Positions 1 through 7,314 are shown, counted from the first letter of the stretch. The stretch: DNA of 30,894 nucleotides from Pseudophaeomoniella oleicola (GCA_003868215.1 QWDQ01000097.1:1-30894); one strand, 5' to 3'. Notes: generated from the sequence alone by a model not told the origin. Made by a program: numbers and translations.

Positions 1-77
1 ACACACCTCTAGAGTCAAATTGACTCTAAAATTTTAACTAATTTATAATTTTTTGTATTTACGGTATTCAGGGTCAT
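1..77. repeat. Terminal direct repeat, circular assembly overlap
   Basis: The first 77 bases are identical to 30818-30894. An exact overlap at both ends of a contig is what an assembler leaves when it closes a circle with a 77-base word. The unique genome is therefore about 30,817 bp, and tRNA-Arg at 30754-30823 runs across the join. The alternative, a linear molecule with 77-bp terminal repeats, is less likely because a tRNA gene spans the boundary. Confidence 0.93.
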
Positions 78-333
78 CGGTTGCCATTCTATTATTCATA
101 ATATAAAAAAATGTAACATAAGCAATATATGGTGCAATTAAATCTTCTACAGGCACTACAGGCATTGGTGTATTACCTGTTCTATCCATAGTATCATTAA
201 TTTGTTCCACACTTGGATAATTAAAAACAGAATTTATTACACGTCTACCACTTGTAAATATTTGTCTTTCTAAGTAGTCAGCTATTATTCCAAGATGATA
301 AGGTAGAGTACTATTTTCATCACCTCCTATCAT
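43..333 (-). CDS. Small unrecognised ORF downstream of nad5 (96 aa)
   Basis: This is an open frame of 96 codons beginning MIGGDENSTL and ending at TAA, 36 bases before tRNA-Arg across the circle join. I recognise no family. It is hydrophilic overall with a short hydrophobic stretch near residues 65-80 (APYIAYVTFFYIM) and a basic tail (EYRKYKKL). The ATG is preferred; a TTG nine bases upstream is the only other in-frame start before a stop. It overlaps, in another frame, the end of the ORF that follows nad5 directly (311-556). The two together look like one gene broken by a frame change, or two overlapping small genes. Codon use is typical of this mtDNA. Confidence 0.4.
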   Translation of the reverse strand: MIGGDENSTLPYHLGIIADYLERQIFTSGRRVINSVFNYPSVEQINDTMDRTGNTPMPVVPVEDLIAPYIAYVTFFYIMNNRMATDDPEYRKYKKL

Positions 334-556
334 TAATAACAATATGACTTAGAGCTGCTGTTGTATACGTTACAGTAGCAACTATTGCTGCTGATTCTGA
401 AGTAAGCATAGGCATACGTTGAAATAAATCACCTAAACTAAGTGAAATAAGGTTATATAAATGATTATCTCTTGATATATAATTTATTGCTTGTGATCAT
501 TTACCATCTGTACAATATTGTATAACATTTATAAGATATCCTGGGATAATATTAGA
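311..556 (-). pseudogene. Open frame continuing in phase after the nad5 stop, 81 codons
   Basis: Immediately after the nad5 TAA, the same reading frame stays open for 81 codons to a TAG, reading TGA as Trp (for example GKWSQAINY). It has no ATG near its beginning; the first in-frame Met is at about codon 48 (QRMPMLTSES). Its last codons overlap the 96-aa ORF at 43-333 in another frame. It may be an old 3' extension of nad5, or the 5' part of a free-standing gene that has broken into two frames. The family is not recognised. The call as a remnant is inference. Confidence 0.4.
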
Positions 557-2611
557 TTAAATTTTTTGTTCTTTTACTAAAATATTAGTTTTAAAGCTAG
601 TTATTTGTTTTACAGTAAAAGGCATCAAATCTTTAGTTTTTAAACTAATAAATAATATAAATAATATTAGTAAAAATAAAGAGTTATTAACATGAGCAAA
701 AGCAAAAATAGAAATATAACTAACTAAACCTATTAAAATATATAAAGCATAAGTAGTTACTACTCCTGTACTTAAACTATCAATATTTTTACTTAATTTA
801 CCTAAGAAATTTTCTAAACCGAAGGGTCCAAAACGTTCAACAGAACCTTTATCCATAATTACAGTTGTTTGTCCACCTAATGTAAGTATACCTTCTGTAA
901 TATATTTATTGTAATAATGATCAACCATAAAACGTTGATTTAAAAAACCATAAATATTATAACCTGTATTAGAGAATTTAAAATTTATTATTAAATTAGG
1001 ATAAAATTCAGATAAGACAATATAAATAGTAAATAAAGAAATAGTAAAAAAGAAAGGTAATAATTTAAAGAATGTAGGTACAGCAAATTCAGTATCTAAT
1101 AATATTTCATGATTAGGATGAATAAATAAGCTATTGTCTGAAAAGAAACCTGAAGCAAGACCTACATATATATCTTTAGTTATATAACCAAAGAATATAG
1201 AAAATATAGCTAATATAACTAAAGGAGTACTCATAAAAATATCACCTTCATGAGCGTGTGAAGCTTTAGATTTTGTTTTATAATTTATTAAAGGTCCATT
1301 AGGATTACCTAAAAAAGTTAAATATAAAACTTTAGCTGAGTAAAGAGTAGTAAACATAGCTCCAATAGTAGCTACAAAATATACTATTATACTAGAATAA
1401 TCTGATTTACCAAAAGCAGATTCTATAATTAAATCTTTAGAATAATAACCAGTCATAAAAGGTATGGCTACTAAACTTAAAGAAGCAATAAGCATTACAG
1501 AATAAGTTAAAGGTAAATAAGATATTAATCCACCATATTTTCTAAAATCTTGATTATCAGCTACTGCATGAATTACTGCTCCAGCCCCTAAGAATAATAA
1601 AGCTTTATAAAATGCATGATTTATTAAATGAAATAATGCTATATTATAAGAAGATAAACCTATAGCTATAACCATCATACCTAATTGACTCATAGTAGAA
1701 TAAGCTATTACTTTTTTAATATCTTGTTGAAATAATCCTATTAATGAACTAAATACAGTTGTAATAGCACCTATTCATAAACAAAGCATTAAAACAGTAG
1801 TACTATATTCTATTAAGGGACTACTACGCATTAATAAATATACTCCGGCTGTAACCATAGTTGCAGCATGAATTAAAGCACTAACAGGTGTAGGACCTTC
1901 CATAGCAAGAGGTAATCATACATGTAACCCTACTTGTGAACTTTTTGCCATAGCACCTATTAATAAACATATACCTATTACAGTTATTACATTTTCACTA
2001 AAATAAGGTGCTAATGAAAAAACTGTATAATAATCTATATTACCAAATGATCATAATATTGCAAACATACCTATAGTTAATAAACAATCTCCTACTCTAT
2101 TAGTTAAAAATGCTGAAATAGAACTTTGATTAGCTGCTATTCTTGTAAATCAGAAACTAACTAAAAGATATGAACATACTCCAACTCCTTCTCAACCTAC
2201 AAACATTAATAAAAAATTATTAGATGTTACTAATATTATCATCATAAATGTAAATAAGCTTAAATAACTGAAAAATCTTTGGTTATGTGGATCATGACTC
2301 ATATAACCTATTGAATATATATGAACTAGTGATGATACTATTAATACTGGTATTAACATTGACACTGTTAATGAATCAAAATTAAAACCTCATGATACAT
2401 TAAGATATTCTGAATCTATTCATCTAAATAAATGAATTGTTATAGGTATATTATTAAATCCTACTTCAAAATATGTTAATATAGCTAATGTAGTTGTTGT
2501 AATAACAAATAGGCATGTTATTATTTGAGCACCTGTAACACCTATTTTTCTACCGAAAAATCCTGAAACTATTGAACCTAATAATGGTAACACAATCAAA
2601 GCTAAATACAT
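557..2611 (-). CDS. nad5: NADH dehydrogenase subunit 5
   Basis: This is one of the proton-pumping, antiporter-like membrane subunits of complex I in the inner membrane. The frame of 684 codons is continuous only under code 4, since several conserved Trp positions are TGA. The protein has many membrane segments and typical nad5 blocks, such as [23 protein letters not shown] around the functional lysine and histidine, followed by FRKYGGL. The start ATG shares its first base with the last base of the nad4L TAA, the arrangement seen across filamentous ascomycetes, which fixes the start. The length is close to the usual 650-690 aa. The C terminus (VKEQKI) ends at TAA, and the frame then remains open for another 81 codons. 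Confidence 0.97.
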
Positions 2612-2877
2612 TAATAATTTATAGCTATACTTCCTCTTAATCTATAGAAAGCTACTAATATTCCTAAACCTATAGCTGATTCTGCACCAGCTATTGCTAT
2701 TATATATATAGAAAATGTTTGGCCTAGTATGTCATCAAAGCTAAGTGATGTTATCAATACTAAAAATGTTATTGATAATAACATTATTTCTATCGATATT
2801 AATAATAATATTATATTTTTTCTGTTTAATACAAAACCTAAAATTCCTATTAAAAATAAAATTATTGATAATCTCAT
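2611..2877 (-). CDS. nad4L: NADH dehydrogenase subunit 4L
   Basis: This is a small three-helix membrane subunit of complex I (88 aa), homologous to bacterial NuoK. The sequence shows the family pattern: three hydrophobic helices, [10 protein letters not shown] in the second helix carrying the conserved Glu, and [17 protein letters not shown] with the second conserved Glu. The length is normal (about 89 aa). It precedes nad5 with a one-base stop/start overlap, implying a shared transcript and coupled translation. tRNA-His lies 49 bases upstream. Confidence 0.97.
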   Translation of the reverse strand: MRLSIILFLIGILGFVLNRKNIILLLISIEIMLLSITFLVLITSLSFDDILGQTFSIYIIAIAGAESAIGLGILVAFYRLRGSIAINY

Positions 2878-2925
2878 TATATTTTTTACTATAGATCAAA
2901 TTATGGGGTATGCCGAAAATGAGAG

Positions 2926-2997
2926 GGGGGATACCTTGAATCGAACAAGGACATACTGTACCACAAACAGTTGTTCTACCTTTGAACTATATCCGCC
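2926..2997 (-). tRNA. trnH: tRNA-His (GTG)
   Basis: The cloverleaf has a five-pair anticodon stem (ACTGT/ACAGT) with loop TTGTGGT, giving anticodon GTG. The T stem is CCTTG/CAAGG. The acceptor stem has one C-C mismatch at the second pair, and the extra 5' G typical of tRNA-His is present. It lies next to nad4L and marks the downstream edge of the foreign-looking insert. Confidence 0.9.
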
Positions 2998-3039
2998 TTT
3001 GTATTAAATGCCTTATTAGTAATAATGATTTAATAATGA

Positions 3040-3300
3040 CTAATGATTACGTAATGATAACATAGTGATGTGATAAAAATAACATAGTGATAATGTACAA
3101 TGACGTCATGATGACTAATGATTACGTAATGATAACTAATGACGATGTAATCATGATGACTAATAATTACGACATCTTGATAACTAATGATGACTAATGG
3201 TGATGACGTAATAACAATGACGTAATAACTATTACGTCATAATGATGACTAATGATGATGTAATAGTGGTGACGTAATAGTAGTGACGTAGTAGTAGTGA
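3040..3300. repeat. Degenerate short repeats with ACGT cores (bZIP-site-like)
   Basis: There are many variants of TGACGTAA, TTACGTCA, ATTACGTAAT and one TGACGTCA, interspersed with ATGATGACTAATG words. TGACGTCA and TTACGTAA are the palindromes recognised by ATF/CREB-type and Yap/PAR-type bZIP proteins in nuclei. The array is irregular and not a clean tandem. It may be a nuclear upstream activating region or simply a low-complexity expansion of a TGATGACGTAAT-like unit. Open frames through it on the minus strand are His/Tyr/Thr repeats and not believable genes. Confidence 0.6.
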
Positions 3301-3313
3301 CGTAGTAGTGATT

Positions 3314-3364
3314 ACAAATAATGATGTAATGCTGACAAATAATGATGTAATGCTGACAAATGCT
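3314..3364. repeat. 21-bp tandem repeat, 2.4 copies
   Basis: The unit ACAAATAATGATGTAATGCT plus G occurs twice exactly (3314-3334 and 3335-3355), followed by a nine-base partial copy. It sits directly before the 22-bp palindrome, inside the foreign-looking insert. Confidence 0.9.
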
Positions 3365-3366
3365 AA

Positions 3367-3388
3367 CATATGATGATATCATCATATG
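3367..3388. repeat. 22-bp perfect palindrome
   Basis: The half-site CATATGATGAT is followed without spacer by its exact reverse complement. The palindrome has no central loop, so it resembles a protein-binding or recombination site more than an RNA hairpin. It lies between the 21-bp tandem repeat and the TATA-like box of the plus-strand ORF. Confidence 0.85.
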
Positions 3389-3447
3389 ACTCACAAAAAA
3401 TTTTCACATGATAACCTGTTTTCCATTTGCCACCTTAAGGTAAACAC

Positions 3448-3455
3448 TATAAATA
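3448..3455 (+). promoter_or_regulatory. TATA-like box upstream of the plus-strand ORF
   Basis: TATAAATA stands 110 bases before the ATG at 3565, followed by a pyrimidine-rich stretch and the CTTCATT microsatellite. This layout (TATA box, CT-rich tract, A at -3 of the ATG) is that of a nuclear RNA polymerase II promoter in filamentous fungi, not of mitochondrial promoters. In AT-rich DNA a TATA string is weak evidence, but the local composition here is less AT-rich. Confidence 0.45.
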
Positions 3456-3493
3456 AGAGGTACTTCCCTTAGATTTTTTTTCTGATTCCTCTT

Positions 3494-3535
3494 CTTCATT
3501 CTTCATTCTTCATTCTTCATTCTTCATTCTTCATT
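3494..3535 (+). repeat. Heptamer microsatellite (CTTCATT)x6
   Basis: There are six perfect tandem copies of CTTCATT. On the coding strand of the 248-aa ORF this is a pyrimidine-rich tract 30 bases before the start codon, where nuclear fungal genes often have CT-rich transcription initiation regions. Confidence 0.95.
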
Positions 3536-3564
3536 TACCAAAACTCGCAAGTTTTATTATCAAG

Positions 3565-4311
3565 ATGTCTTCCCACAATCCCAACACAAACGATGAACAA
3601 TCACCCAGAACCCCTCGACAGTCTGACTATACTCGTTTCGTACGTGATGATGACGAATACCATGTCGACAATGAACCTATCGAATACCCACCAGGTTTAC
3701 CTCAAATACCTGCCGGATACGCAAATGAGTATCATGGATACTCAACCAGCACCGGCGCTTTTACCATCAACGTTTCCCACCACAGATACATGAGCAGACT
3801 TCATGTATTTCTGAACTCAATCATTGAAGACGGCCAACGTGTGGCGGATTTCTATGAAAGAGGAGCTTTTACTGCTTCATATATGGGAGTTTTCAACAAC
3901 GACAATACATTCGCCGCAATTGCAGTTTCCTGCCCAAACCGTGTATTTCTCTATGAATCACTTGTTACACTCAAAAGACTATCGCAACATGTGGGACCTC
4001 GCGTTTCTCTCATAGTCATGGTGGGAGAATTGGTGGGGTTCTATTATAATCACGAAACTGCACAAATACCGGTTGATCGTTTGGGGGATGTACACTTTGT
4101 TAACGGTTTGGATTACATTGTACCATTGCCAACACCACCATTAGCTGTTCTCTTTCAACATGCGGTTGAGCAAGAAATGGCTTCTGGTTATCAAACTCTC
4201 AAATGTTATTTTAGAGATGGTACGGTTCGTGTAACTGGTGTTTTCTTTCTCACCACTTTTGCTGGAAACGAAGAGATTATGAAAAGATGTGCTTTTAGAG
4301 GAGGGATGTAA
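3565..4311 (+). CDS. Unrecognised plus-strand ORF, 248 aa, nuclear-like
   Basis: This is the only convincing plus-strand gene. The protein starts MSSHNPNTNDEQSPRTP. About 50 N-terminal residues are polar, acidic and Pro-rich, probably disordered. A compact domain from about residue 60 follows, with alternating hydrophobic strands (RVSLIVMVGELVGFYY, VRVTGVFFLTTFAGNE) and no membrane helix. I recognise no family. It contains no tryptophan, so TGA usage cannot show which code it was written for. Third positions use C and G far more than neighbouring genes, and codons such as CTC and CGC occur. The ATG context (TCAAGATGTC) is a good nuclear fungal start. The stop is followed within about 35 bases by tRNA-Gln, so the insert may be cut at its 3' side. 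Expression is unproven. Confidence 0.6.
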   Translation: MSSHNPNTNDEQSPRTPRQSDYTRFVRDDDEYHVDNEPIEYPPGLPQIPAGYANEYHGYSTSTGAFTINVSHHRYMSRLHVFLNSIIEDGQRVADFYERGAFTASYMGVFNNDNTFAAIAVSCPNRVFLYESLVTLKRLSQHVGPRVSLIVMVGELVGFYYNHETAQIPVDRLGDVHFVNGLDYIVPLPTPPLAVLFQHAVEQEMASGYQTLKCYFRDGTVRVTGVFFLTTFAGNEEIMKRCAFRGGM

Positions 4312-4345
4312 TTTGATCTAAAGTAGCCAGATAGGAATAACAACT

Positions 4346-4418
4346 TTATGTTGGAGCGATTCGAACACTCATAGCTAAATACCAAAAATTTATGACTTAC
4401 CTATTAGTCTACAACATA
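4346..4418 (-). tRNA. trnQ: tRNA-Gln (TTG)
   Basis: The acceptor stem is perfect (TATGTTG/CAACATA), the anticodon stem is TAAAT/ATTTA with loop TTTTGGT giving TTG, and the T stem is GAGTG/CGCTC. It is the upstream flank (in minus-strand order) of the foreign-looking insert. Confidence 0.94.
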
Positions 4419-4466
4419 CTTAACTATTTATCTATTATAATTAAATTAATTTATTTATTTTTTAAT

Positions 4467-4550
4467 TATAGGTGACAAGACTTGAACTTGTAAAGTGTTA
4501 TACCATTTCGACCTAAGCGAAACCTGTTTACCAAATTTCAGCACACCTAT
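4467..4550 (-). tRNA. trnL: tRNA-Leu (TAG)
   Basis: Type II tRNA with a long variable arm. The acceptor is ATAGGTG/CACCTAT, the anticodon stem TTTCG/CGAAA and the loop CTTAGGT, giving TAG for CUN leucine codons. Confidence 0.94.
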
Positions 4551-4569
4551 TAAAATTTTTAATTTTACT

Positions 4570-4642
4570 TGCTCGAGGTAAGATTTGAACTTACAACCTA
4601 AACATCTTCAGTGTTCCGCTCAACCAATTGAGCTTCTCGAGC
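4570..4642 (-). tRNA. trnF: tRNA-Phe (GAA)
   Basis: The acceptor is GCTCGAG/CTCGAGC and the anticodon loop CTGAAGA gives GAA. It has a normal D arm and T arm. It belongs to the conserved Phe-Leu-Gln run downstream of rrnL. Confidence 0.94.
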
Positions 4643-5091
4643 GTAAATTCATAACTTATATATTACTTTAAAGAATATTTTTATATAAGGGTATAATTAG
4701 AAAAATTAATTACTATTACATATTTCCAAAAAGTAATATTAACATAAATAAATACTGAATATAGCATTAAAATGTTTATCAATCATAATATCACTAATTA
4801 AATTAGTTATAACAGTACTTAAAGCATCAGTTTTACATCACCAACAATATTCCCACTAAAAAATAAATCAAACTCATTTAGTATAATATGCTAAATTCAT
4901 TTTTGATTTTATTCAATACGAACATGATTTGTCTCTTTACCTAGAATAATAAGTTGACTGAGAAGATATACCAACTTTTTTTTATTATTTTTATTTCAAA
5001 TAATTCTTATACTGACTTTATATAGAACATTATTTTTAATTAAACTATTGATTGTAACAAACCATAAATATTTATGTAAAAAGAGACAAGC
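4643..5091 (-). other. AT-rich spacer with decayed ORF fragments
   Basis: This 449-base stretch between tRNA-Cys and tRNA-Phe has no intact gene. Under code 4 the minus strand shows short open stretches in two frames, one including VYLLSQLIILGKETNHVRIE and another TDALSTVITNLISDIMIDKH. They look more protein-like than random AT sequence, suggesting the remains of one accessory ORF. The family is not recognised. No tRNA, hairpin or repeat of note was seen. Confidence 0.4.
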
Positions 5092-5164
5092 CAGGAATAT
5101 GGAGGAATCGAACCTCAAATCAATGATCTGCAATCAAATAGCAAACCATTTGCTTCATATTCCT
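5092..5164 (-). tRNA. trnC: tRNA-Cys (GCA)
   Basis: The acceptor is AGGAATA/TATTCCT, the anticodon loop TTGCAGA gives GCA, and the T stem is GAGG/CCTC. The anticodon stem is weak at its outer pairs. Confidence 0.88.
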
Positions 5165-5172
5165 TTATCAAT

Positions 5173-5243
5173 CAAGAGCACTTAGATTTGAACTAAGACC
5201 AGGAAGTTTGAAGCTTCTTATTCTGCCATTAAACTATACTCTT
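5173..5243 (-). tRNA. trnW: tRNA-Trp (TCA), reads UGA
   Basis: The acceptor is AAGAGTA/TGCTCTT with a G-T pair and the anticodon loop CTTCAAA gives TCA. A TCA anticodon reads UGA and UGG as tryptophan. It is direct evidence for genetic code 4 and explains the in-frame TGA codons in the core genes. Confidence 0.94.
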
Positions 5244-5303
5244 TATTGGTCTTTCTAATTTTACATTAAAAATTCTTATAACAAAAGATGAGTTAATATT
5301 ACA

Positions 5304-5384
5304 CGGAAAGAAGATGAATCGAACATCTAGGTGAAAATACACAATATTTAGCAAATATCTCGCCTTACCAATGGCAACCTTTCC
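5304..5384 (-). tRNA. trnS: tRNA-Ser (GCT)
   Basis: Type II tRNA with a long variable arm. The acceptor is GGAAAG/CTTTCC, the anticodon stem GATAT/ATATT and the loop TTGCTAA, giving GCT for AGY serine codons. Confidence 0.92.
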
Positions 5385-5412
5385 ATATTTATTTTTTATA
5401 AAAATAATAAAA

Positions 5413-5485
5413 CGAGTTAGACCGGCTCCGACCCGGCATCTATTTCCTCGACAAGGAAACCCTTTACCAATTAAGTTACTAACTC
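5413..5485 (-). tRNA. trnD: tRNA-Asp (GTC)
   Basis: The acceptor is GAGTTAG/CTAACTC, the anticodon stem TTTCC/GGAAA and the loop TTGTCGA, giving GTC. The T stem GCCGG/CCGGT is unusually GC-rich for this genome. Two bases separate it from tRNA-Pro. Confidence 0.93.
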
Positions 5486-5487
5486 TT

Positions 5488-5559
5488 TCGGATTATTATG
5501 ATTCGAACATAACAATTCCTCAACCCAAATGAGGCGCCTAACCACCTGGCTCTAATCCG
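5488..5559 (-). tRNA. trnP: tRNA-Pro (TGG)
   Basis: The acceptor is CGGATTA/TAATCCG, the anticodon stem CCTCA/TGAGG and the loop TTTGGGT, giving TGG. It is tightly packed between tRNA-Ala and tRNA-Asp. Confidence 0.95.
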
Positions 5560-5564
5560 TAAGA

Positions 5565-5636
5565 TGGAAATATTAGGAATCGAACCTAAAATAACGACGT
5601 GCAAAGTCGCCGTTTTACCAATTAAACTATACCCCC
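5565..5636 (-). tRNA. trnA: tRNA-Ala (TGC)
   Basis: The acceptor is GGGGGTA/TATTTCC with several G-T pairs, the anticodon loop TTTGCAC gives TGC, and the stem is GCGAC/GTCGT. It is the first tRNA after orf411. In related fungi tRNA-Ala usually follows tRNA-Leu directly. Confidence 0.92.
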
Positions 5637-5693
5637 TTGCCCTGAAAAAGAGCATAGCCTAGGCCGTATATAATAAATTTATTACAATATTGG

Positions 5694-5708
5694 AGTCTCA
5701 CTTACTAA
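5694..5708 (-). promoter_or_regulatory. 15-bp element shared by the 3' flanks of orf411 and cox2
   Basis: AGTCTCACTTACTAA occurs here and exactly again at 18405-18419. On the minus strand the two copies stand about 50 bases downstream of the stops of orf411 and cox2 respectively. The similar placement suggests an RNA 3'-end or processing signal, by inference only. Confidence 0.4.
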
Positions 5709-5757
5709 CAAAAAGAATAAATATTATATTGTTTAATTGTAATATAATATTTATATG

Positions 5758-6993
5758 TTAGTCATCACCTCCAAATCAATCACTCATTTCTGAATTTACA
5801 TCAGCAAAATCATCAATTAGTGATCCTTTTTCTTTTTTGTCGGAAAATAAATTTTTCATATCTTCTCCCCTATCAGGAAAATCTTTACTTAATGAATCAT
5901 TTGATGAAGTATTATTTGATTTATTAACATCCATTTCAGTATTATTTGATTTATCTACATCCATTTCAGTATTATTTGATTTATCTTCTTCCATTTCAGT
6001 ATTATTTAATTTATCTTCTTCTACTGTTACATCAAATTGATCTTCTTTTTCTTTTTTTACTGTATTATCCACTTCTTGAGTAGATTTCATTGATAATCTT
6101 ATTGCTTTTTCTAAATCAGAATCATAGTCTATATCTTCATATACAGGAGTATTATTATTATTATTCTCAGTTTGGTTTTCTTCTATAGCATTATTTGCCA
6201 TAAGTTGAGGATCCATTGATAATTTTAATGCTTTTTGTAAATCAGAATCATAGTCGTCATCTGATTGATAACTTAATAAATTTTTCTCATCATCGGATTG
6301 ATACTCTAATAATTTTTGTTCATGCAATGCTTTTTCTAAATCTACTTTAGATAAAGATTTCATATAATTATTATAATCATTAGGATTAAAGGTAGGAGAA
6401 GTAGGATCAAAGATTATTTTTGTAGGTGTAGAGTTAGTATTAAGGTTAGAATCTTGATTAGTATCATTAGAATTATTAGATTCTAATATATTACTTGTGG
6501 TATCCAAGTTAAGATTAGACTCCATTTTTTTATTTAATATGCTTTCTAAGTCTTTATTATCAATTTCCGTTTTCCATTTTTTACTTTCATTCTCTACATG
6601 TCCTTCCCATTTATCTGCTGCTCTTTTTTTTAATTTATTAACAGCAGATTCAGGCATATCAGATCGTCATGGTGTACTTAATCCACTAAGTTTACGTTCG
6701 TAAATTTCAGAAAATTTAGTATCTGAAGATGTTCCAGTATCTTTTATATAATCTAAATAATTTTTGGTAACATCTTCATCCAATTCTTTTCTTTTTTCAG
6801 TATATATTTTTCATCCTGCTTCTAATACGGGTTTATTTTCTTCATAAAACTCCTCATCTCATTTTTTAACATCCTCTTCAGTTGCTTTACCTTTACCTTT
6901 GTGATTAGTTGTTTCCTCCTCATTTGATCTATCAATATCTTCTTGAGTAGTTTTGGTTTTACCTTTGTCGTTACTTGTATTTTTTTTTAACAT
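5758..6993 (-). CDS. orf411, acidic protein with two ubiquitin-interacting-motif-like segments
   Basis: This is a code-4 frame of 411 codons with TGA as Trp at several sites (EDVKKWDEEF, STPWRSDM, SDWFGGDD), so it is adapted to this mitochondrion. The protein is hydrophilic and low-complexity with no membrane segment. The N terminus is Lys-rich. Residues about 249-261 (DSDLQKALKLSMD) and 291-302 (DSDLEKAIRLSM) fit the ubiquitin-interacting motif: acidic lead, Leu, Ala three residues on, Ser four further. A weaker third lies near 216-226. Residues about 325-362 are 10-residue acidic repeats around NNTEMDVDKS. The start is chosen because 57 bp of nad4 leader is copied just before it. It lies between tRNA-Leu and tRNA-Ala. 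I recognise no full-length homologue; ubiquitin binding is only a motif-based guess. Confidence 0.75.
5908..6021 (-). repeat. 30-bp tandem repeats inside orf411
   Basis: About 3.8 near-identical 30-bp units, based on TTATTTGATTTATCTACATC, encode the 10-residue acidic repeat NNTEMxxDKS. High identity points to recent slippage or selection for the acidic array. Confidence 0.85.
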
Positions 6994-7000
6994 TTTTATT

Positions 7001-7057
7001 TTATTTTTAAATTTTCTTACCTGTATTTTAACCTTATTTATCAATAAGGTCTTTATT
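7001..7057 (-). repeat. Copy of the nad4 leader upstream of orf411
   Basis: These 57 bases are identical to 18036-18092, the leader of nad4. Each copy ends 8 bases before the respective ATG. The block includes a small hairpin (ACCTTATT, then a TATC loop, then AATAAGGT). It probably carries transcription, processing or translational-activator signals, letting orf411 be expressed like nad4. The direction of copying (nad4 to orf411) is inferred from nad4 being the conserved gene. Confidence 0.92.
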
Positions 7058-7103
7058 GAATAATTGTTATTATTCAATTTCTGATCATTCCAAAATTTAT
7101 AAT

Positions 7104-7138
7104 TTCTTCCTTTAACGGAAATACGATTTTACTACTTT
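7104..7138 (-). promoter_or_regulatory. TTCTTCC...ACTACTTT element, copy 1
   Basis: This is one of four copies of a bipartite motif. TTCTTCCTTTAA, often followed by GGAA to form a small hairpin, is followed about 15-25 bases on by TTTTACTACTTT. This copy is about 110 bases before the orf411 start. The others are at 12930-12966 (nad3), 20976-21011 (cox1) and 30423-30454 (cob). A shared role at transcript 5' ends is inference. Confidence 0.5.
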
Positions 7139-7314
7139 GGTTTAGCCTATTTTATATTAAGCAAAATAACATTAATTGATTATTCAATTACTCTTAAATA
7201 TTAAACAAAAAATACTAAATATAAATTTTAATTAATTTTTTTGTTAAAATAAAGAATAATTATTATTAAAAATACCACAAGGTTTTAACCTAAATTTTAT
7301 GATATTTTTAAGGC

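Larger units (their letters stand above)
3010..4315 (+). other. Foreign-looking GC-richer insert between tRNA-Gln and tRNA-His
   Basis: Base composition changes abruptly here from AT-dominated mtDNA to mixed sequence with many CG and ACGT steps. The block contains, left to right, a field of ACGT-core repeats (about 3040-3300), a 21-bp tandem repeat, a 22-bp perfect palindrome, a TATA-like box, a heptamer microsatellite and a plus-strand ORF of 248 codons. Everything else coding in the genome is on the minus strand. The two tRNAs it separates are usually adjacent in Pezizomycotina tRNA clusters. The ends are approximate; no target-site duplication or inverted terminal repeat was seen. Nuclear origin, a plasmid or an assembly chimera remain possible. 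Confidence 0.6.

Noticed and set aside
317-330. AGGAGGTGATG in front of a possible start, resembling a bacterial ribosome binding site
   Set aside because: Mitochondrial ribosomes of fungi do not use this pairing, and a similar GGAGGTGATGA string lies inside the end of orf411; chance is enough.
2729-3007. Plus-strand open frame opposite nad4L and tRNA-His
   Set aside because: It is a shadow of nad4L on the other strand.
3194-3394. Minus-strand open frame rich in His, Tyr and Thr
   Set aside because: It is only a reading of the ACGT/TGATGA repeat field; the repeated peptide pattern follows the DNA repeat and has no protein-like features.
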